From: Heloderma charlesbogerti
Lineage: Eukaryota; Chordata; Lepidosauria; Squamata; Helodermatidae
Direction of reading: 5' to 3'
Length of the DNA stretch: 64,000 nt
Assembly: GCA_026122225.1 (NCBI GenBank)
Contig: JANEZZ010001404.1
Coordinates: 248,001 to 312,000 of the forward strand
The notes beneath the pieces are model-generated. The model made no database searches, was not told where the DNA came from, and saw nothing but the letters and a program-made list of their open reading frames with translations. Positions 52,204-63,056 of the stretch are shown here, piece after piece (the stretch's first letter is position 1; every line of letters starts with the position of its first letter). The position numbers and the translations under genes are program-made.

Positions 52204-54125
52204 CGTTTAGCTTGAAAAATAAGCTAAAATTGTCCATTTGAAGACTCTGTAGTGGCAAACTGCAACCTTTTTTCTTTTTTCTTTTTACTTTTTTGCAGCA
52301 ATGTGGAGATTGTGGCCTGCAGCAGGTTGTGTGCGTGTGTGTGTGTGGGGGGGATTGGCCTCTGGACTTCACCCCTATGCTAGTGTGAACCAAGTTCTAA
52401 ACTATGTGCAAAGGGAGAATTAAACTAAAGTTCCACTAGTGCAACTGCTAGCTCAACTGCTTGCCCACCCATTTATGCAACTGCTTGCAGGTCTTAGGTT
52501 TACGAAGTGGTCCACTAGCCCTTGCACAATGGGAAAGGGCAGTGGAGCTCCACTACCACAGAGATATCGTCCACGAACAGTGCATTGGATTTAGGCCTGA
52601 GTCTTCAAAAAATATATACAGACATGTACATATTAAACACTTTCATATAGAAATAATATCTCATTTTTGATGGGTGTTCAATGTTTGCAACTGTTTCCTT
52701 AGCCATGACAGCAATGAACACTAACATCAGTCACACTCCTTTGCTTTTGCCAACCCAAGATTTCATTCACTACAGTGAAAAAGTATATGTAATGAGTATC
52801 ATATATAATAATCGTATGTGCATTATACATTTGGACATTGCTTTGAAAAACTATTTAAAGCTTCCCAGTGTCCAGCGCCCTACTGTGCTGCTGCGGCAGG
52901 ATGGGAGGAGCAACAGAAGCAATTTTTACCTCTCTGTCCTCCTTTTACAAAACTTTCCTTTCAATAGACCTTTGAGCCTGTCTAGAGAAGGTGTGCTGCC
53001 AGGGTCTGGGATGGAGAGTCCATAGGATTTCTCATACCCCAGCCTCTCTTCTCCCCTTCTCTCCCTGCCCACCAGAACAGCCCCTTTTCCCTCCTTCCAA
53101 GGCCATATTTATGACTGTGGGAAGCAGCCAGTGTGGTTCTTTCCATGGTAGCTGTGAGGGGTTGGGGGCAGGAGATCAGAACTCACAGTCCCCCTCCAGA
53201 GGTCAAAGCAGTGTGTATGACCTCAGGAGCTTGACTCCGAACAGTCCTATGCTCCCTGGGTCTCCCGGAGTCCATAGGATTGCTCTCTCCAGTGAACAGA
53301 AATTTGAAGCTTAACTTTATGGGGCAGTTCCCCATTTTGAGGGATGTCTTCCCACAAAACAGCACTTCCGTTTCAGAGATATCATGTTTTCCCAGTGATC
53401 ATATTGCAATAGTATGTCACTGAGGAAATGCCGTTCTTTTCCTACCTAGCAATTTGCCTCTGCTTGCACAGCAACAGCTACAGCTGGGGATAGATACAAG
53501 CATCCTGTGAGAACTGGGACTTTCACTCACAAGCACAAATGCAGCCCAATCATATCCATGTTTATCTGGAAATAAGTCCAACAGTGGTTCCAACTGTCAC
53601 GGGAGGACTTTGGGCAGAGGTTCATGGCCCCACTCAGCAGAATGAGCAGAAGGGCCCCCAAATGCTGGCTTACCACACTTTAAAGTAAGTGAAGTCATAC
53701 ACATTACCACCTAACGAGCCCTCCCCCCCCCACAAGACCATTAAGTTCAGGGTCTAAAATTACCTAACTGCACTAAGTCCCGTTGTCCATACTCCCAAGT
53801 AAGTGTGCAACAGATTTCAGCCTTAACTAGAACTAAATTCCATTAAAAATCAACAGAACTTCCATCTTAACTAATGCCTTTAGAATCAGAATATTAGGCT
53901 GTGATGTGAAAACTACGTGAGTAGGTACACCTGCAGAAAAATAAATTTAAATCCTACTAAAGCCTGTACTTTTTGAGGTAATTTAGCCTTCACACAATTA
54001 TTTTTGTTCATGTGGTGAATTTACCTAAATGAATTTACCTAAAGCTGACTGCTTTTCTGAACCTGAATTATGGCTCAAATATCTGCAAGCTGCCATCTGT
54101 TTCACTTCCTAAACATTGGGATCTG
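52204..54125. other. Upstream region, mostly unassigned
   Basis: A (GT)n run lies near 52330. The segment 52870-53310 is GC-richer and contains two GTCCATAGGATT motifs (53018, 53270) that recall CAATCCTA MITE ends but with no clear inverted partner. A partial CAATC.TAT..GTTTATCTGGAAATAAGTCC copy is at 53540-53600. Confidence 0.4.
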
Positions 54126-54129
54126 TGGA

Positions 54130-54370
54130 CCAGCTGTCACGTCACAATAACCCAGGGTGTTTTTAAACTCTGGGTTGTTAAAAGCAAGCTGGTGCATGCT
54201 GCCCAGGCTGCTTCTGCAAGTGGCATCAGCTAAACAACCCAGGGACATAGCACAGTCCAGGGATGTTCCATCCTTGTGTTGTTCAGTGTTGTATGCACTC
54301 CAGGAACTTTGGCTTGTCAGGAAAAAGGTAGTTTGCAGAGGGAGATTTCTCCCACTTGCAGAAGGAGCAA
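54130..54370. repeat. Foldback-type repeat with AACCCAGGG / TCTGGGTT hairpin
   Basis: CACAATAACCCAGGGTGTTT and TTTAAACTCTGGGTTGTTAA pair near the left end. Another AACAACCCAGGGACA lies at 54233. It resembles the GGGTTGTT foldback group but is more diverged. Confidence 0.4.
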
Positions 54371-54523
54371 TCAAGTAGTCTGTACCAGCATACTCACTTT
54401 CTAGCTCCCAACTACCCAGGGTTTAAAAATTGAGAGAAGAAAGGGGAGTGGCACAAGCAAAAGACTGATGTGTGTAGTACTAAACCAACAAGCCCAGAGT
54501 TCACTCTACTTTGTGTCAACCTC

Positions 54524-54890
54524 AAGTAGGAATGTATGGATTTTGTTAAATCCATTCCGTCTGTGTTTTGCAGATTGTCAGGCATCTTTCGTCCCATAAT
54601 TCATTGATGGAATTGGAATTTTTTTTAACCAGAATTTCATTTTACTTGCACTAATTCACATGAGTGCTAACGCTTTCTTGCACACTTGCATATTAGGTAA
54701 TGCACAAGTGTGCTAATGTGAATTAGTGGAAGTCCCTCCCCAAAGTGAAAAACAGTTCACAAGTCCACAGAATTGGTGTGACTTGGAAAAAGCCAGTCCG
54801 CTGTGGAATTTGCAGATTGGATTAATAGAAATCTGAATTCATATGAATCCATTGCAGATTTCTCTGACATCCTTAGCCTCAGTTATCTTA
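54524..54890. repeat. hAT-like MITE with internal inverted repeat
   Basis: The left end GTAGGAATGTATGGATTTTG and the complement of the right end (TAAGGATGTCAGAGAAATCT) are similar. Inside, CACTAATTCACATGAGTGCT (54648-) pairs with AGCACACTTGTGC..GTGAATTAGTG-type sequence near 54705-54735. Target duplication is not clear. Confidence 0.5.
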
Positions 54891-55351
54891 GAAGAATGTT
54901 GTGGTGGAAAGTAAAATTTCATTATATAATCCACCCGCTATAGTCTACATTCTTCTACTGGCACATCAGTCATGTCCCAAGCGAACATTCCTGGGTTTAA
55001 ATAATTTGAACCTAATATATATACACACACATCACATCATCATAAAAAATCATGGATACCCCTTATTTCAGTACATCATTCCATACAACCTAACAGATGT
55101 TCTTTATTACAGAAAAAATCACTCCCAAGTGTCCTTTTAAAAAATAATAATCTACCAATCAAATTAGTAAATTTTATTTTTACCAAACTTAATAGTATCA
55201 GGTCATGGAACACAATCAATATCTTCAGACTTAAACTCTATTTTTTTTTCTGTATACTTAACTAATAATGTGAAAGGAAAGTTCTTTTTGTTAAATTAAA
55301 AAAAGAGACAACTGCACAGGTAGTATTGTTACCAACAGAATTTGAGTAGAC

Positions 55352-55697
55352 TATCAAGGGAATTATGGGGCCACAGTAGCTTAGTGGTTAAGACGCTGAA
55401 CTGCAGACCGGAAGACCCGAGTGCCGCGTGACGGAGTGAGCTCCCATCTTCAGTCCCAGCTTCTGCCAACCTAGCAGTTTGAAAGCAAGAAATTGCAAGT
55501 AGATAAATAGGTACCGCTACGGCGGGAAAGGTAACAGCGTTCCATGCACCTCAGTGTTCAGTCATGCCGGCCACATGACCAAGGAAGCGTCTTCGGACAG
55601 CGCTGGCTCTTCGGCTTAGAAATGGAAATGAGCACCACACCCTAGAGTCGGACACGACTGGTTGGGGACACCTTTACCTTTTTATCAAGGGAATTAT
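55352..55697 (+). mobile_element. Full-length squamate tRNA-derived SINE with perfect 15-bp target duplication
   Basis: The body is 55367-55682. The target duplication TATCAAGGGAATTAT stands at 55352-55366 and 55683-55697. The head GGGGCCACAGTAGCTTAGTG, GTTAAGACGCTGAACTGCAG carries the pol III A box. The body has CAAGTAGATAAATAGGTACC, GTCATGCCGGCCACATGACC and AGTCGGACACGACTGGTTGG, and ends CCTTTACCTTTT. This is the widespread ACA/Squam1-type SINE by recollection. The flawless duplication indicates a recent insertion. Confidence 0.9.
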
Positions 55698-56455
55698 CTT
55701 ATATGCTTTTTAAAAAAAAACTGTTTGGAATAAATTTCCTGCTGCAGCACACCCAAGCAGTGTTGGGTATCCCAAGCAGTTTTTATAACGATGCAGCTGT
55801 CCATCTGTGTGCATATGTGCTTGTATGTGTTTGGTGTCTTTTTCTACAGCTGCAATTGATCCTTTCTTTTCATGAAGTTATTTTTATCACCAGTAAAACT
55901 AGCAGAGTTTGAAGAAGGCATCTTATTAATTAGTATTAGCAATATTTTAATAAGTTGAATGAGCAAATATGCATATCTGAAAACATTTTCATATAGGGCC
56001 ACGTTTGGCTAAATACATAAGGTAGGAGCCATTTTAGGAATAGACAAGAAATGTATGAGCATTATCTAAGTCTCCTGCAAACAAACAATATCATCCTCTT
56101 GGAGTAATTTTGAAAATTCACTATGAGAGTTCCATCCTGAGATGTTCTACACACAAAAAGAAAGGCCCCTCTGTTCTATCAACTCCTGCTTAGGGAGTAT
56201 GTGCCAATAAAAGGGTAGAGGAGACTTTTTCCTTTTCAATCCAGCAATAATGGAAAAGAGGTGGGACGAGGGGTAAAGCAAAGATTCTTTTGTACCCATC
56301 AAAGGTTCAAGGGGTTCTTCATTTGCACATTCGTTTGATACAACCTCTCCTTCACTGTCATGGAGGGATTTGATCTCATTAAGAGAAATGAAATTTAATC
56401 ACATTCAATGATTTTGAGGAGACCAGTGGTTGTAACAATAAAAATAGTATTCATT
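55698..56455. other. Upstream region, no recognised element
   Basis: Nothing assigned between the SINE and the L2. Confidence 0.4.
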
Positions 56456-56459
56456 ATAC

Positions 56460-59040
56460 TATATGACAACCATGGGGCTGTCCCAACATGTCATCGGCCC
56501 AACGCATATAAAAGGACACACGCTTGATCTGGTTTTCTCGACTGGGCAGATGGATGGTGATCTGAAAGTGGAGGAATTAACATCTGTCCCTTTGTCGTGG
56601 TCAGATCACTTCCTGCTGAGGTTTAGACTTCTGGCGGCCTTTCCCCTCTGCAAGGGTGGGGGACCTATTAAAATGGTCCGCCCCCGGAGATTAATGGATT
56701 CCTATGGATTCCAGAGGGCTCTGGGGGATTTTCCTGCTGGTATGGCTGGTGCTCCTGTCGAAGCCCAGGTCGCTCTGTGGAATGCAGAGATGACTCGGGC
56801 GGTTGACACGATCACGCCCAAGCACCCTCTCCCTCTGAGCAGAGCCCGGCCAGCTCCTTGGTGTACACCTGAGCTGAGGGCAATGAAGCAAGAGGGAAGA
56901 CGGCTAGAACGCAGGTGGAGGAAAAGTCGTGCTGAGTCTGACCGAACACAGGTAAGAGCCCACTATCGAGCCTACTCTGTGGCGGTGAGGGTGGCAAAGA
57001 GGCAGTTCTTTTCCATCAGCATTGCATCTTCTCAGTGTCGTCCAGCAGAGCTTTTCCGAGTGGTTCGCGGCCTGTTACATTCTGGGCCAGGGAGAGAGAC
57101 GGTGGAACCCTCGGTAGCACGCTGTGACAAGTTTGCGCAGCACTTTGAGGATAAAGTCGCTCAGATTCATCATGAATTGGACACCACCATTAATGCAGTT
57201 CCATTGGTAGAGGCGTTCAGAGCACCGTCTGGTCCAGTTTTATTGGATGAGTTTCAGTTACTGAGGCCTGAGGATGCGGACAAGGTGCTTGGCCAAGTCC
57301 GATCGACTACTTGTGTGCTTGACCCTTGCCCTTCATGGCTTATTAAATCAAACAAAGAGGGGTTGTCCGGCAGGGTCCAGGAGGTTGTAAATTCCTCCTT
57401 GAGAGAGGGAGTGGTGCCTGCAGCTTTAAAAGAGGCAGTAATTAGACCACTCCTGAAAAAGCCTAACCTGGACCCAGAGGATGTTAACCATTATAGGCCA
57501 GTGGCCAACATCCCCTTCCTGGGCAAGGTGCTTGAGCGGGTGGTTGTAGGACAGCTCCAGGCACTGTTGAATGAAACGGATTATCTAGATCCATTTCAAT
57601 TGGGCTTCAGGCCTCGTTTTGAAACGGAAACTGCCTTGGTCGCCCTGTGGGATGACCTCGGCCGGGAGAGGGACAGGGGGAGTGCGACCCTGTTGATTCT
57701 CCTGGACCTCTCAGCGGCTTTCGATACCATCGACCATGGTATCCTTCTGGATAGGTTGTCTGGGTTGGGAGTTGGAGGCACTGCACTACAGTGGTTCCGC
57801 TCCTACTTGGATGGCCGATTCCAGAAGGTGGTGCTGGGGGATTATTGCTCTGTGCCATGGCAATTGTGCCATGGGGTTCCACAGGGCTCTATTTTATTCC
57901 CCATGCTGTTTAACATCTACATGAAACTGCTGGGGGAGGTTATCCGGAGGTGTGGGCTGAAGTGCCATCAATATGCGGATGATATCCAGCTCTACCTCTC
58001 TTTCTCATCAAAACCAGGTGAGGCAGTGGCTGTTCTGAACCAGTGCCTGGGCACGGTAATGGACTGGATGAGGGCCAATAAACTGAAACTCAATCCAGAC
58101 AAGACGGAGGTACTGTTAGTGGGTGGTTCGTCTGCCCGGCTTGGTGATATTCAACCTGTTCTGGAGGGGGTTGCACTCCCCCTAAAGGATCAGGTTCGTA
58201 GTTTGGGGGTGCTCTTGGATCCAGAACTGTCACTTGAGGCACAGGTGAACTCAGTGGCACAGAGCACTTTTTATCAGCTTAGGCTGGTATACCAACTACG
58301 CCCTTATCTGGACAGAGATAGCCTTGCTACAGTTATCCATGCTCTGATAACTTCTCGTCTGGATTACTGCAATGCATTATACATGGGGCTGCCTTTGAAA
58401 ACGGTCCGGAAACTTCAGCTGGTCCAAAATAGGGCAGCAAGATTGTTAACAGGGACTGGCCTGCGAGCTCATATTACGCCAGTACTTTTCCAGCTGCACT
58501 GGCTGCCAGTCCATTTCCGGGCCCCATTCAAAGTGCTGGTGTTAACATTTAAAGCCCTTAACGGCTTGGGGCCAGGTTACCTGAAGGATCGCCTCCTCCC
58601 ATATGTGCCTGCCCGGACCATAAGATCATCATCAGCGGCCCTTCTCCGTGAGCCCCTGCCAAAGGAAGTGAGGCGGGTGGCTACTAGGAGGAGGGCTTTT
58701 TCTGTTGTGGCACCCCGGCTCTGGAATGAGCTCCCTAGTGAGGTTCGCCTGGCGCCTACATTGTACTCCTTTTGGCGCCAGGTGAAGACCTTTTTATTTT
58801 CCCAGGCATTTTAGCATTTTAGCTTTCTAAATTTTTATCTTTGCTGTTTTAAATCTGTATTTTAAACTTCTGTACTGCTGCTAGGTTTTATTGTGGTTGT
58901 ATTGTTATATTGTGGTTTTAATGTTCTATATATTTTAAATTGTTTTATTGTATGTTGTTTGGTTTTAATTTTTGTGAACCGCCCAGAGAGCTTCGGCTAT
59001 TGGGCGGTATAGAAATAAATAAATAAATAAATAAATAAAA
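56460..59040 (+). mobile_element. Young L2-clade LINE, 5'-truncated, with complete 3' end
   Basis: It covers the endonuclease C-terminus through reverse transcriptase, the 3'UTR, the terminal hairpin (AACCGCCCAGAGAGCTTCGG, CTATTGGGCGGT) and an (AAAT)n tail. L2-clade assignment rests on YRPVANIPFLGKVLERVV, LLDLSAAFDTIDH, GVPQGSI and QYADD.QLYLS. A weak AT-rich similarity flanks both ends but is not a convincing target duplication. It is in antisense to ARPP21 if the gene's transcript extends this far. Confidence 0.93.
56463..58814 (+). CDS. L2 ORF2 remnant, 783 uninterrupted codons (endonuclease end plus reverse transcriptase)
   Basis: It encodes the retrotransposon polyprotein that nicks and reverse-transcribes at the target. 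Residues 5-55 are the end of the apurinic-type endonuclease, with the SDH motif at 47-49. The reverse transcriptase spans roughly 300-600: LLDLSAAFDTIDH at 413-425 (catalytic Asp415 and Asp421 region), GVPQGSI, and the catalytic YADD at 504-507. The C-terminal region (residues 600-783) contains RLDYCNALYMGLPL, RLLTGTGLRAHITPVL..LHWLPV and RAFSVVAPRLWNELP. Most of the endonuclease is missing through 5' truncation, so it cannot be autonomous. Absence of stops and frameshifts marks a recent copy. The annotated ATG is merely the first in frame. Confidence 0.92.
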   Translation: MTTMGLSQHVIGPTHIKGHTLDLVFSTGQMDGDLKVEELTSVPLSWSDHFLLRFRLLAAFPLCKGGGPIKMVRPRRLMDSYGFQRALGDFPAGMAGAPVEAQVALWNAEMTRAVDTITPKHPLPLSRARPAPWCTPELRAMKQEGRRLERRWRKSRAESDRTQVRAHYRAYSVAVRVAKRQFFSISIASSQCRPAELFRVVRGLLHSGPGRETVEPSVARCDKFAQHFEDKVAQIHHELDTTINAVPLVEAFRAPSGPVLLDEFQLLRPEDADKVLGQVRSTTCVLDPCPSWLIKSNKEGLSGRVQEVVNSSLREGVVPAALKEAVIRPLLKKPNLDPEDVNHYRPVANIPFLGKVLERVVVGQLQALLNETDYLDPFQLGFRPRFETETALVALWDDLGRERDRGSATLLILLDLSAAFDTIDHGILLDRLSGLGVGGTALQWFRSYLDGRFQKVVLGDYCSVPWQLCHGVPQGSILFPMLFNIYMKLLGEVIRRCGLKCHQYADDIQLYLSFSSKPGEAVAVLNQCLGTVMDWMRANKLKLNPDKTEVLLVGGSSARLGDIQPVLEGVALPLKDQVRSLGVLLDPELSLEAQVNSVAQSTFYQLRLVYQLRPYLDRDSLATVIHALITSRLDYCNALYMGLPLKTVRKLQLVQNRAARLLTGTGLRAHITPVLFQLHWLPVHFRAPFKVLVLTFKALNGLGPGYLKDRLLPYVPARTIRSSSAALLREPLPKEVRRVATRRRAFSVVAPRLWNELPSEVRLAPTLYSFWRQVKTFLFSQAF

Positions 59041-59385
59041 ATTATTCATTCATACATGTCTAGAAAAGGATGTGATTATGTAAGTGTATAGTGCAAAGTA
59101 GTAAATTAAAAATCAAATACCTTCAATATACTTGCAGTATATATTGCAGTATGTGTGTGTGTATAATCATAATAACAGAGGATGTGTGTCTGTCTGTCCA
59201 TCACTGCCATAGCTCCATAACTTGGCATGCATACTATGAGGATCCTAGGAGAGTGCACTTCACAGTTATTTTGTTAAAAAAAAACTCATTAATTTTAATT
59301 AATATAAATGTGTCCATGTGATTGAAGGCTGCAATAACAATTTCAGTCACTAGGGACAGGTTTCCCTAACCAATGCATAGCTTTG
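59041..59385. other. Region downstream of the L2, with degenerate array-like start
   Basis: A motif CATAGCTCCATAACTTGGCA near 59208 resembles the array below; the rest is AT-rich. Confidence 0.35.
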
Positions 59386-59387
59386 AA

Positions 59388-59878
59388 GCCAGGGAGATTA
59401 GTAGGCCAAGGAACAGAGTTACAGGCCTGCCCCCCTCTATTGTGGGGCAGCTCCTCTCAGGGAAATACAGTGGACAGACCCCTCCTTTAAGGGGCTACAG
59501 GGGTGCCCTAGGCATGCGTTGGACCTCGGGGTGCCAGTGGGTATGCTGCATGCATTCATTCCGACAGGATGGGGGCAATGTGTCCAAGTCTCTGACAGCT
59601 CCATAGGTTTGTTTGAAGGTGTTGCTGTACCTAACTAAGGGCTATTTAGTAGGCCAAGAGACATGCTCACTTTCTCCTTCCCCCTCCTGTGGAGTAGCCC
59701 CCCTCAGGGGAATGGACTGGGAAAGCCTCTCCCGGAGGGGGCTATAGGGGTGCCAAAAGACATGGGTTCACTAACACAGGGAGGGCACAACGTGTCCAAC
59801 TCTGACAACTGTGTAAGTTTACTTGCAGGCATCACTCTATCAACATAAGGATTATTCCCACCCATGCAAAGCTGGGTC
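59388..59878. repeat. Degenerate tandem repeat, about two ~255-base units
   Basis: Unit 1 (59388-59645) and unit 2 (59646-59878) share, in order: AGTAGGCCAAG, a GTGG(G/A)G.AG.(T/C)CC.CTCAGGG block, GGGGCTA.AGGGGTGCC, CA.CGTGTCCAA-like, and CTCTGACA.CT at the end. A third partial CTGCCATAGCTCCATAA lies at 59205. A (GT)n run at 59883-59906 abuts the array. Confidence 0.6.
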
Positions 59879-59906
59879 TATTCGTGTGTGTGTGTGTGTG
59901 TGTGTA

Positions 59907-61055
59907 TATATTTTTTTCAATGCAATATAAAATCTAAAGTATACCCTAATGCAGGGGTGGGCCCTGCCACCCCTGCTGCCCACCCCCAAAATAATTATGG
60001 AACCAATAGCAGCTATGGAGTGTGCAAATTTTGCTTATTTAGAAGCTATATCTGGTCCTTTGGGCACTCCATGGCTGCTACAGAATGCCAAAAGTGTTAA
60101 ATTTAGTTTGGAAACAAACTCAATTTAACCATTTAGCTCCATAGTGCTATGAAGCAGCTTGTAACCAAAACTGTGACTTTATGATTTTGACCCATGGGGG
60201 GAGCACATTGCAGCCCTCAGAAGGGGTCCAGGGGGTGACAATGTCTCCCAGACCTCCAGAGGTTGTCAACCCCTGCCCTAATGTAATGTGGAAATATGCT
60301 TTTATTAAAAAAAGAAAGCTAGCACTGGAATTCTGAAAGCAGAAACTTTTGATCTGAAGCACTAGGCTCATGTCTGAGTTAGTATGGTATGAACTGCAAA
60401 CACATGGCCATTGCAAAAGATAAAATACTTTCTAGTTCGGCATTGGTTTGCAGGTGGTTCTTTTCAGACAATAGAATAATCATGGCCAATCCACCTCTAA
60501 GAGACTGAGGGGAAAGAATCCAAGGCAGCTGTCAACCCACAGTCTAATAAAAAGTTGCCTGAAAAACTTCACTCACATATTTCCAACTTTCTTTGTTTCA
60601 TTCCTGCTTAGCTGGGGCTTTTGGAAGGAAAGCTTACTTCCTTTCTCTTTCTATTCTAGAAAAGAAATGAATTTCTACTAATATTCAAATATTTACATAA
60701 TTATTCATTACACCATTCAAATTGTCTAGTTTGAAATGAATATTCAGTATGAAATCTAACCTTGAAATGTGACTGCTTCAGATTTGTTGCCCTTTCTTGA
60801 GGGCAACTTTGGCAGGCATCAAAAATTAAAGGTCCTAAACTGGCAGATGTCAAATAATATTATCAAGTACTAAATACCACTACATGTTAACTATCAAATG
60901 TGAAAAACCACTGCATGTCAACTATAAAAAACTTGTTATATATTGAATATTGTAATCTAATATCATCAGATGTCAAACAAATATCAAACATTAACAAATA
61001 TTCAGCAAACATTTGACTATTCTTTGAAAATGTAGGAAAATATCTTACATTGCAG
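59907..61055. other. Upstream region, mostly unassigned
   Basis: It includes a stretch with GACCCATGGGGGGAGCACAT and CTCCCAGACCTCCAGAGGTT (60190-60270), perhaps a further relative of the preceding array. No gene found. Confidence 0.35.
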
Positions 61056-61057
61056 TG

Positions 61058-61272
61058 CTTCCTCAAATGGCAGCCCCTCCAGATCCCTAAAAATGTTACA
61101 CAGGGAGTCAGGAGGCCCTCTCATGGAAGGAAGATTCTGGATCCAACCTGAGCTCAGTATTGCCTACATTGATTCCAGAGTTTCAGACTGGAGTCTTTCC
61201 AAGGCCTACGCGAAGCCAGGAGATTATTCTAGGACCTTCTGAACGCAAAGCAGACATCCAGCAAATATTCAA
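61058..61272 (-). mobile_element. GGATCCA MITE fragment joined to a SINE fragment
   Basis: 61058-61150 matches the centre and right end of the GGATCCA MITE (GGCAGCCCCTCCAGATCCCT .. GATTCTGGATCCAACC). From 61152 on, the complement reads as the tail and body of the 9.5-kb SINE family, ending at a CTTTGCGTTCAGAAGGTCCT head. Strand given for the SINE. Confidence 0.55.
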
Positions 61273-61525
61273 ACAACATAAGCTTTTCCAGGAGATAATT
61301 TTTAAGGAACAAATTCCAAATGAATGAATGAATGATTTCACTTCAGCTGCAGAGCCCTCTGGACCTAGACTTACACAATAGTTGCCTTCTCCTAGATCCT
61401 TCCTCTTTTTTCCTTGGCTGAATCATGACCTTCACTTGCTTCTCAGTCTTCCTATTAACACTTAGTTGGAAGGATTCTTTGCTGACTACCTACCTTATAC
61501 TTCTGAATTCTTCTTACTTGACTAA

Positions 61526-61632
61526 GGGTGCAGTCCTAGGCATGTTCAGACAGAAATACGTCTATAACTCTCAGCATGCCTGGGGGTTGTAGAACTTCTC
61601 TCCGTCTAAACATGCATAGGATTGCGCCTGTG
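61526..61632. repeat. CAATCCTA-type MITE
   Basis: GGGTGCAGTCCTAGGCATGT, TCAGACAGA .. ACAACTC-like centre .. CATGCATAGGATTGCGCC. It is a hairpin body like 50135-50237. A TAA flank is present on the left only. Confidence 0.65.
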
Positions 61633-62175
61633 CTTATTTTGGCCTTGAGTCTCAATGAGAATTCTGCAAAGACATTCCCTGTGAAAATGGAACCCTGAAA
61701 ATACTGCCAACGTACCTGTATTTAATGTTTAGTCAGAGAGCTTTGGCTATTGGGCAATACAGAAATGAAATTAAATGAAACACACTTTTATGTGACATCT
61801 CGTTTTAAATGACAATCTAAAACAATTACTAGAGGTGGATTAGAATGTTGCATTACTATTTTAATTTGCATTCACATTAAATATATGAAAAGAAGTGGTT
61901 GCATTTGAAACCCATGGTGCATACTCATTTGAGCTCCACTCTTAATCCATATAATTTTGTTCATTTTAAATTAGCCTGAACAGACAGGCTGATTAAGTCA
62001 TCCATACAACAGTAAATCTTCTAAGAACCGAAATAAAAGGTGGCAACCAAGTTGGAGATTTGGGACACCTATCCCTGATGGGGTTTGTCCTTTCCCATTC
62101 GACACAGGCTCATGGTCTTGGGATGCTTCTGGATCTATAGCTCCCACAGAATGCCAGTGGCCAAAGTGGCAGCAC
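61633..62175. other. Upstream region with a solo L2 tail at about 61733-61785
   Basis: GTCAGAGAGCTTTGGCTATT, GGGCAATACAGAAATGAAAT is the L2 terminal hairpin, diverged. Otherwise unassigned. Confidence 0.5.
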
Positions 62176-62179
62176 TACC

Positions 62180-62655
62180 AATCAATTTCATATGACGAAA
62201 AGGGTTGCAGTCCTTCCAATAAAATAGGGACCATCTGACAACTACCATTCATGACTTCATCACCTCAACACAATGCTGTTGCAATGCACTCCGCACAGGG
62301 CTGCCTATGAAACTATCTGGAAGCTTCGGCTGTTGCAGAATTAGAGCTGTGCACAGGTGGCCTCTCAAAATTCTCCAGCGTATTTGTGGGCAGAGAAATT
62401 ACGGGAACAATTATATCGAATGTATCCTAGGGGAGGAGAAATTCTCCAACAGTTTCTTGCAGATAGGGCTCACTATTGTTTCCCTTCCCCACTCCCGCAC
62501 TCAGTCAATATTTGGGGTGGGGTGGGGAAATGTTAGAAAATGATGTTTTAATGTGTAATTTTATTGTTTTAAAACTGTTTGTATTATTGTACATCGCCCA
62601 GAGTGGCCGGGTGACAGGCCAGATGGGCGATTAATTAATTAATTAATTAATTAAT
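62180..62655 (+). mobile_element. L2-clade LINE 3' fragment
   Basis: CTGTTGCAATGCACTCCGCA, CAGGGCTGCCTATGAAACTA equals CNAL..GLPMK in the reverse transcriptase C-terminus. The 3' end TACATCGCCCAGAGTGGCCG, GTGACAGGCCAGATGGGCGA, then (TTAA)n-type tail. Internally rearranged. Confidence 0.75.
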
Positions 62656-62825
62656 ATTTAAAGTGAGAGGCAGCGACTGAACCCACGTTCACAGCAGTGT
62701 AGTTTCAAAGCTGAAGAGCTGGCTCCCCTCGCCAGTCCCATGCTCAATCAACATTTAAAGTGAGAGGCAGCGACTGAGCCCATGTTCGTAACAGTGCAGT
62801 TTCAAAGCAGCACGGCTGCTCCTGT
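62656..62825. repeat. Tandem duplication, ~99-base period
   Basis: ATTTAAAGTGAGAGGCAGCG, ACTGA.CCCA.GTTC..A.CAGTG.AGTTTCAAAGC occurs at about 62656-62715 and again at about 62753-62815. Two copies only. Confidence 0.75.
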
Positions 62826-62879
62826 ACTCAGCAAAGTGGAAGTGAAGGCAATGAATTACTTCCGGGTAGACATGTTTAC

Positions 62880-62960
62880 CTCTCTACTCTCCCCACGCCC
62901 CCGCCCCACGCAACTTTCCCTTCTGCCAATCAGCGCCACTTCCACCAGCCCACACCGAAG
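62880..62960 (-). promoter_or_regulatory. Weak promoter candidate: CCAAT and GC boxes
   Basis: On the minus strand TGATTGG (an inverted CCAAT, at 62932-62926) is followed by GTGGGGCGGGGGCGTGGGGA, an Sp1-type cluster, in a locally CpG-bearing segment; a CACATG E-box is nearby. Orientation toward ARPP21 is compatible with a distal promoter, but no first exon with a matching donor was established and the composition alone is weak evidence. Confidence 0.2.
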
Positions 62961-63056
62961 CCAGCTGAGGTCACATGGCCTCCTGAATGGCACTGAAGCT
63001 GCTGTGATGGGGAAATCCAACACAAAATGAGTTTCAAGAAAACACGGATTTAGGGC

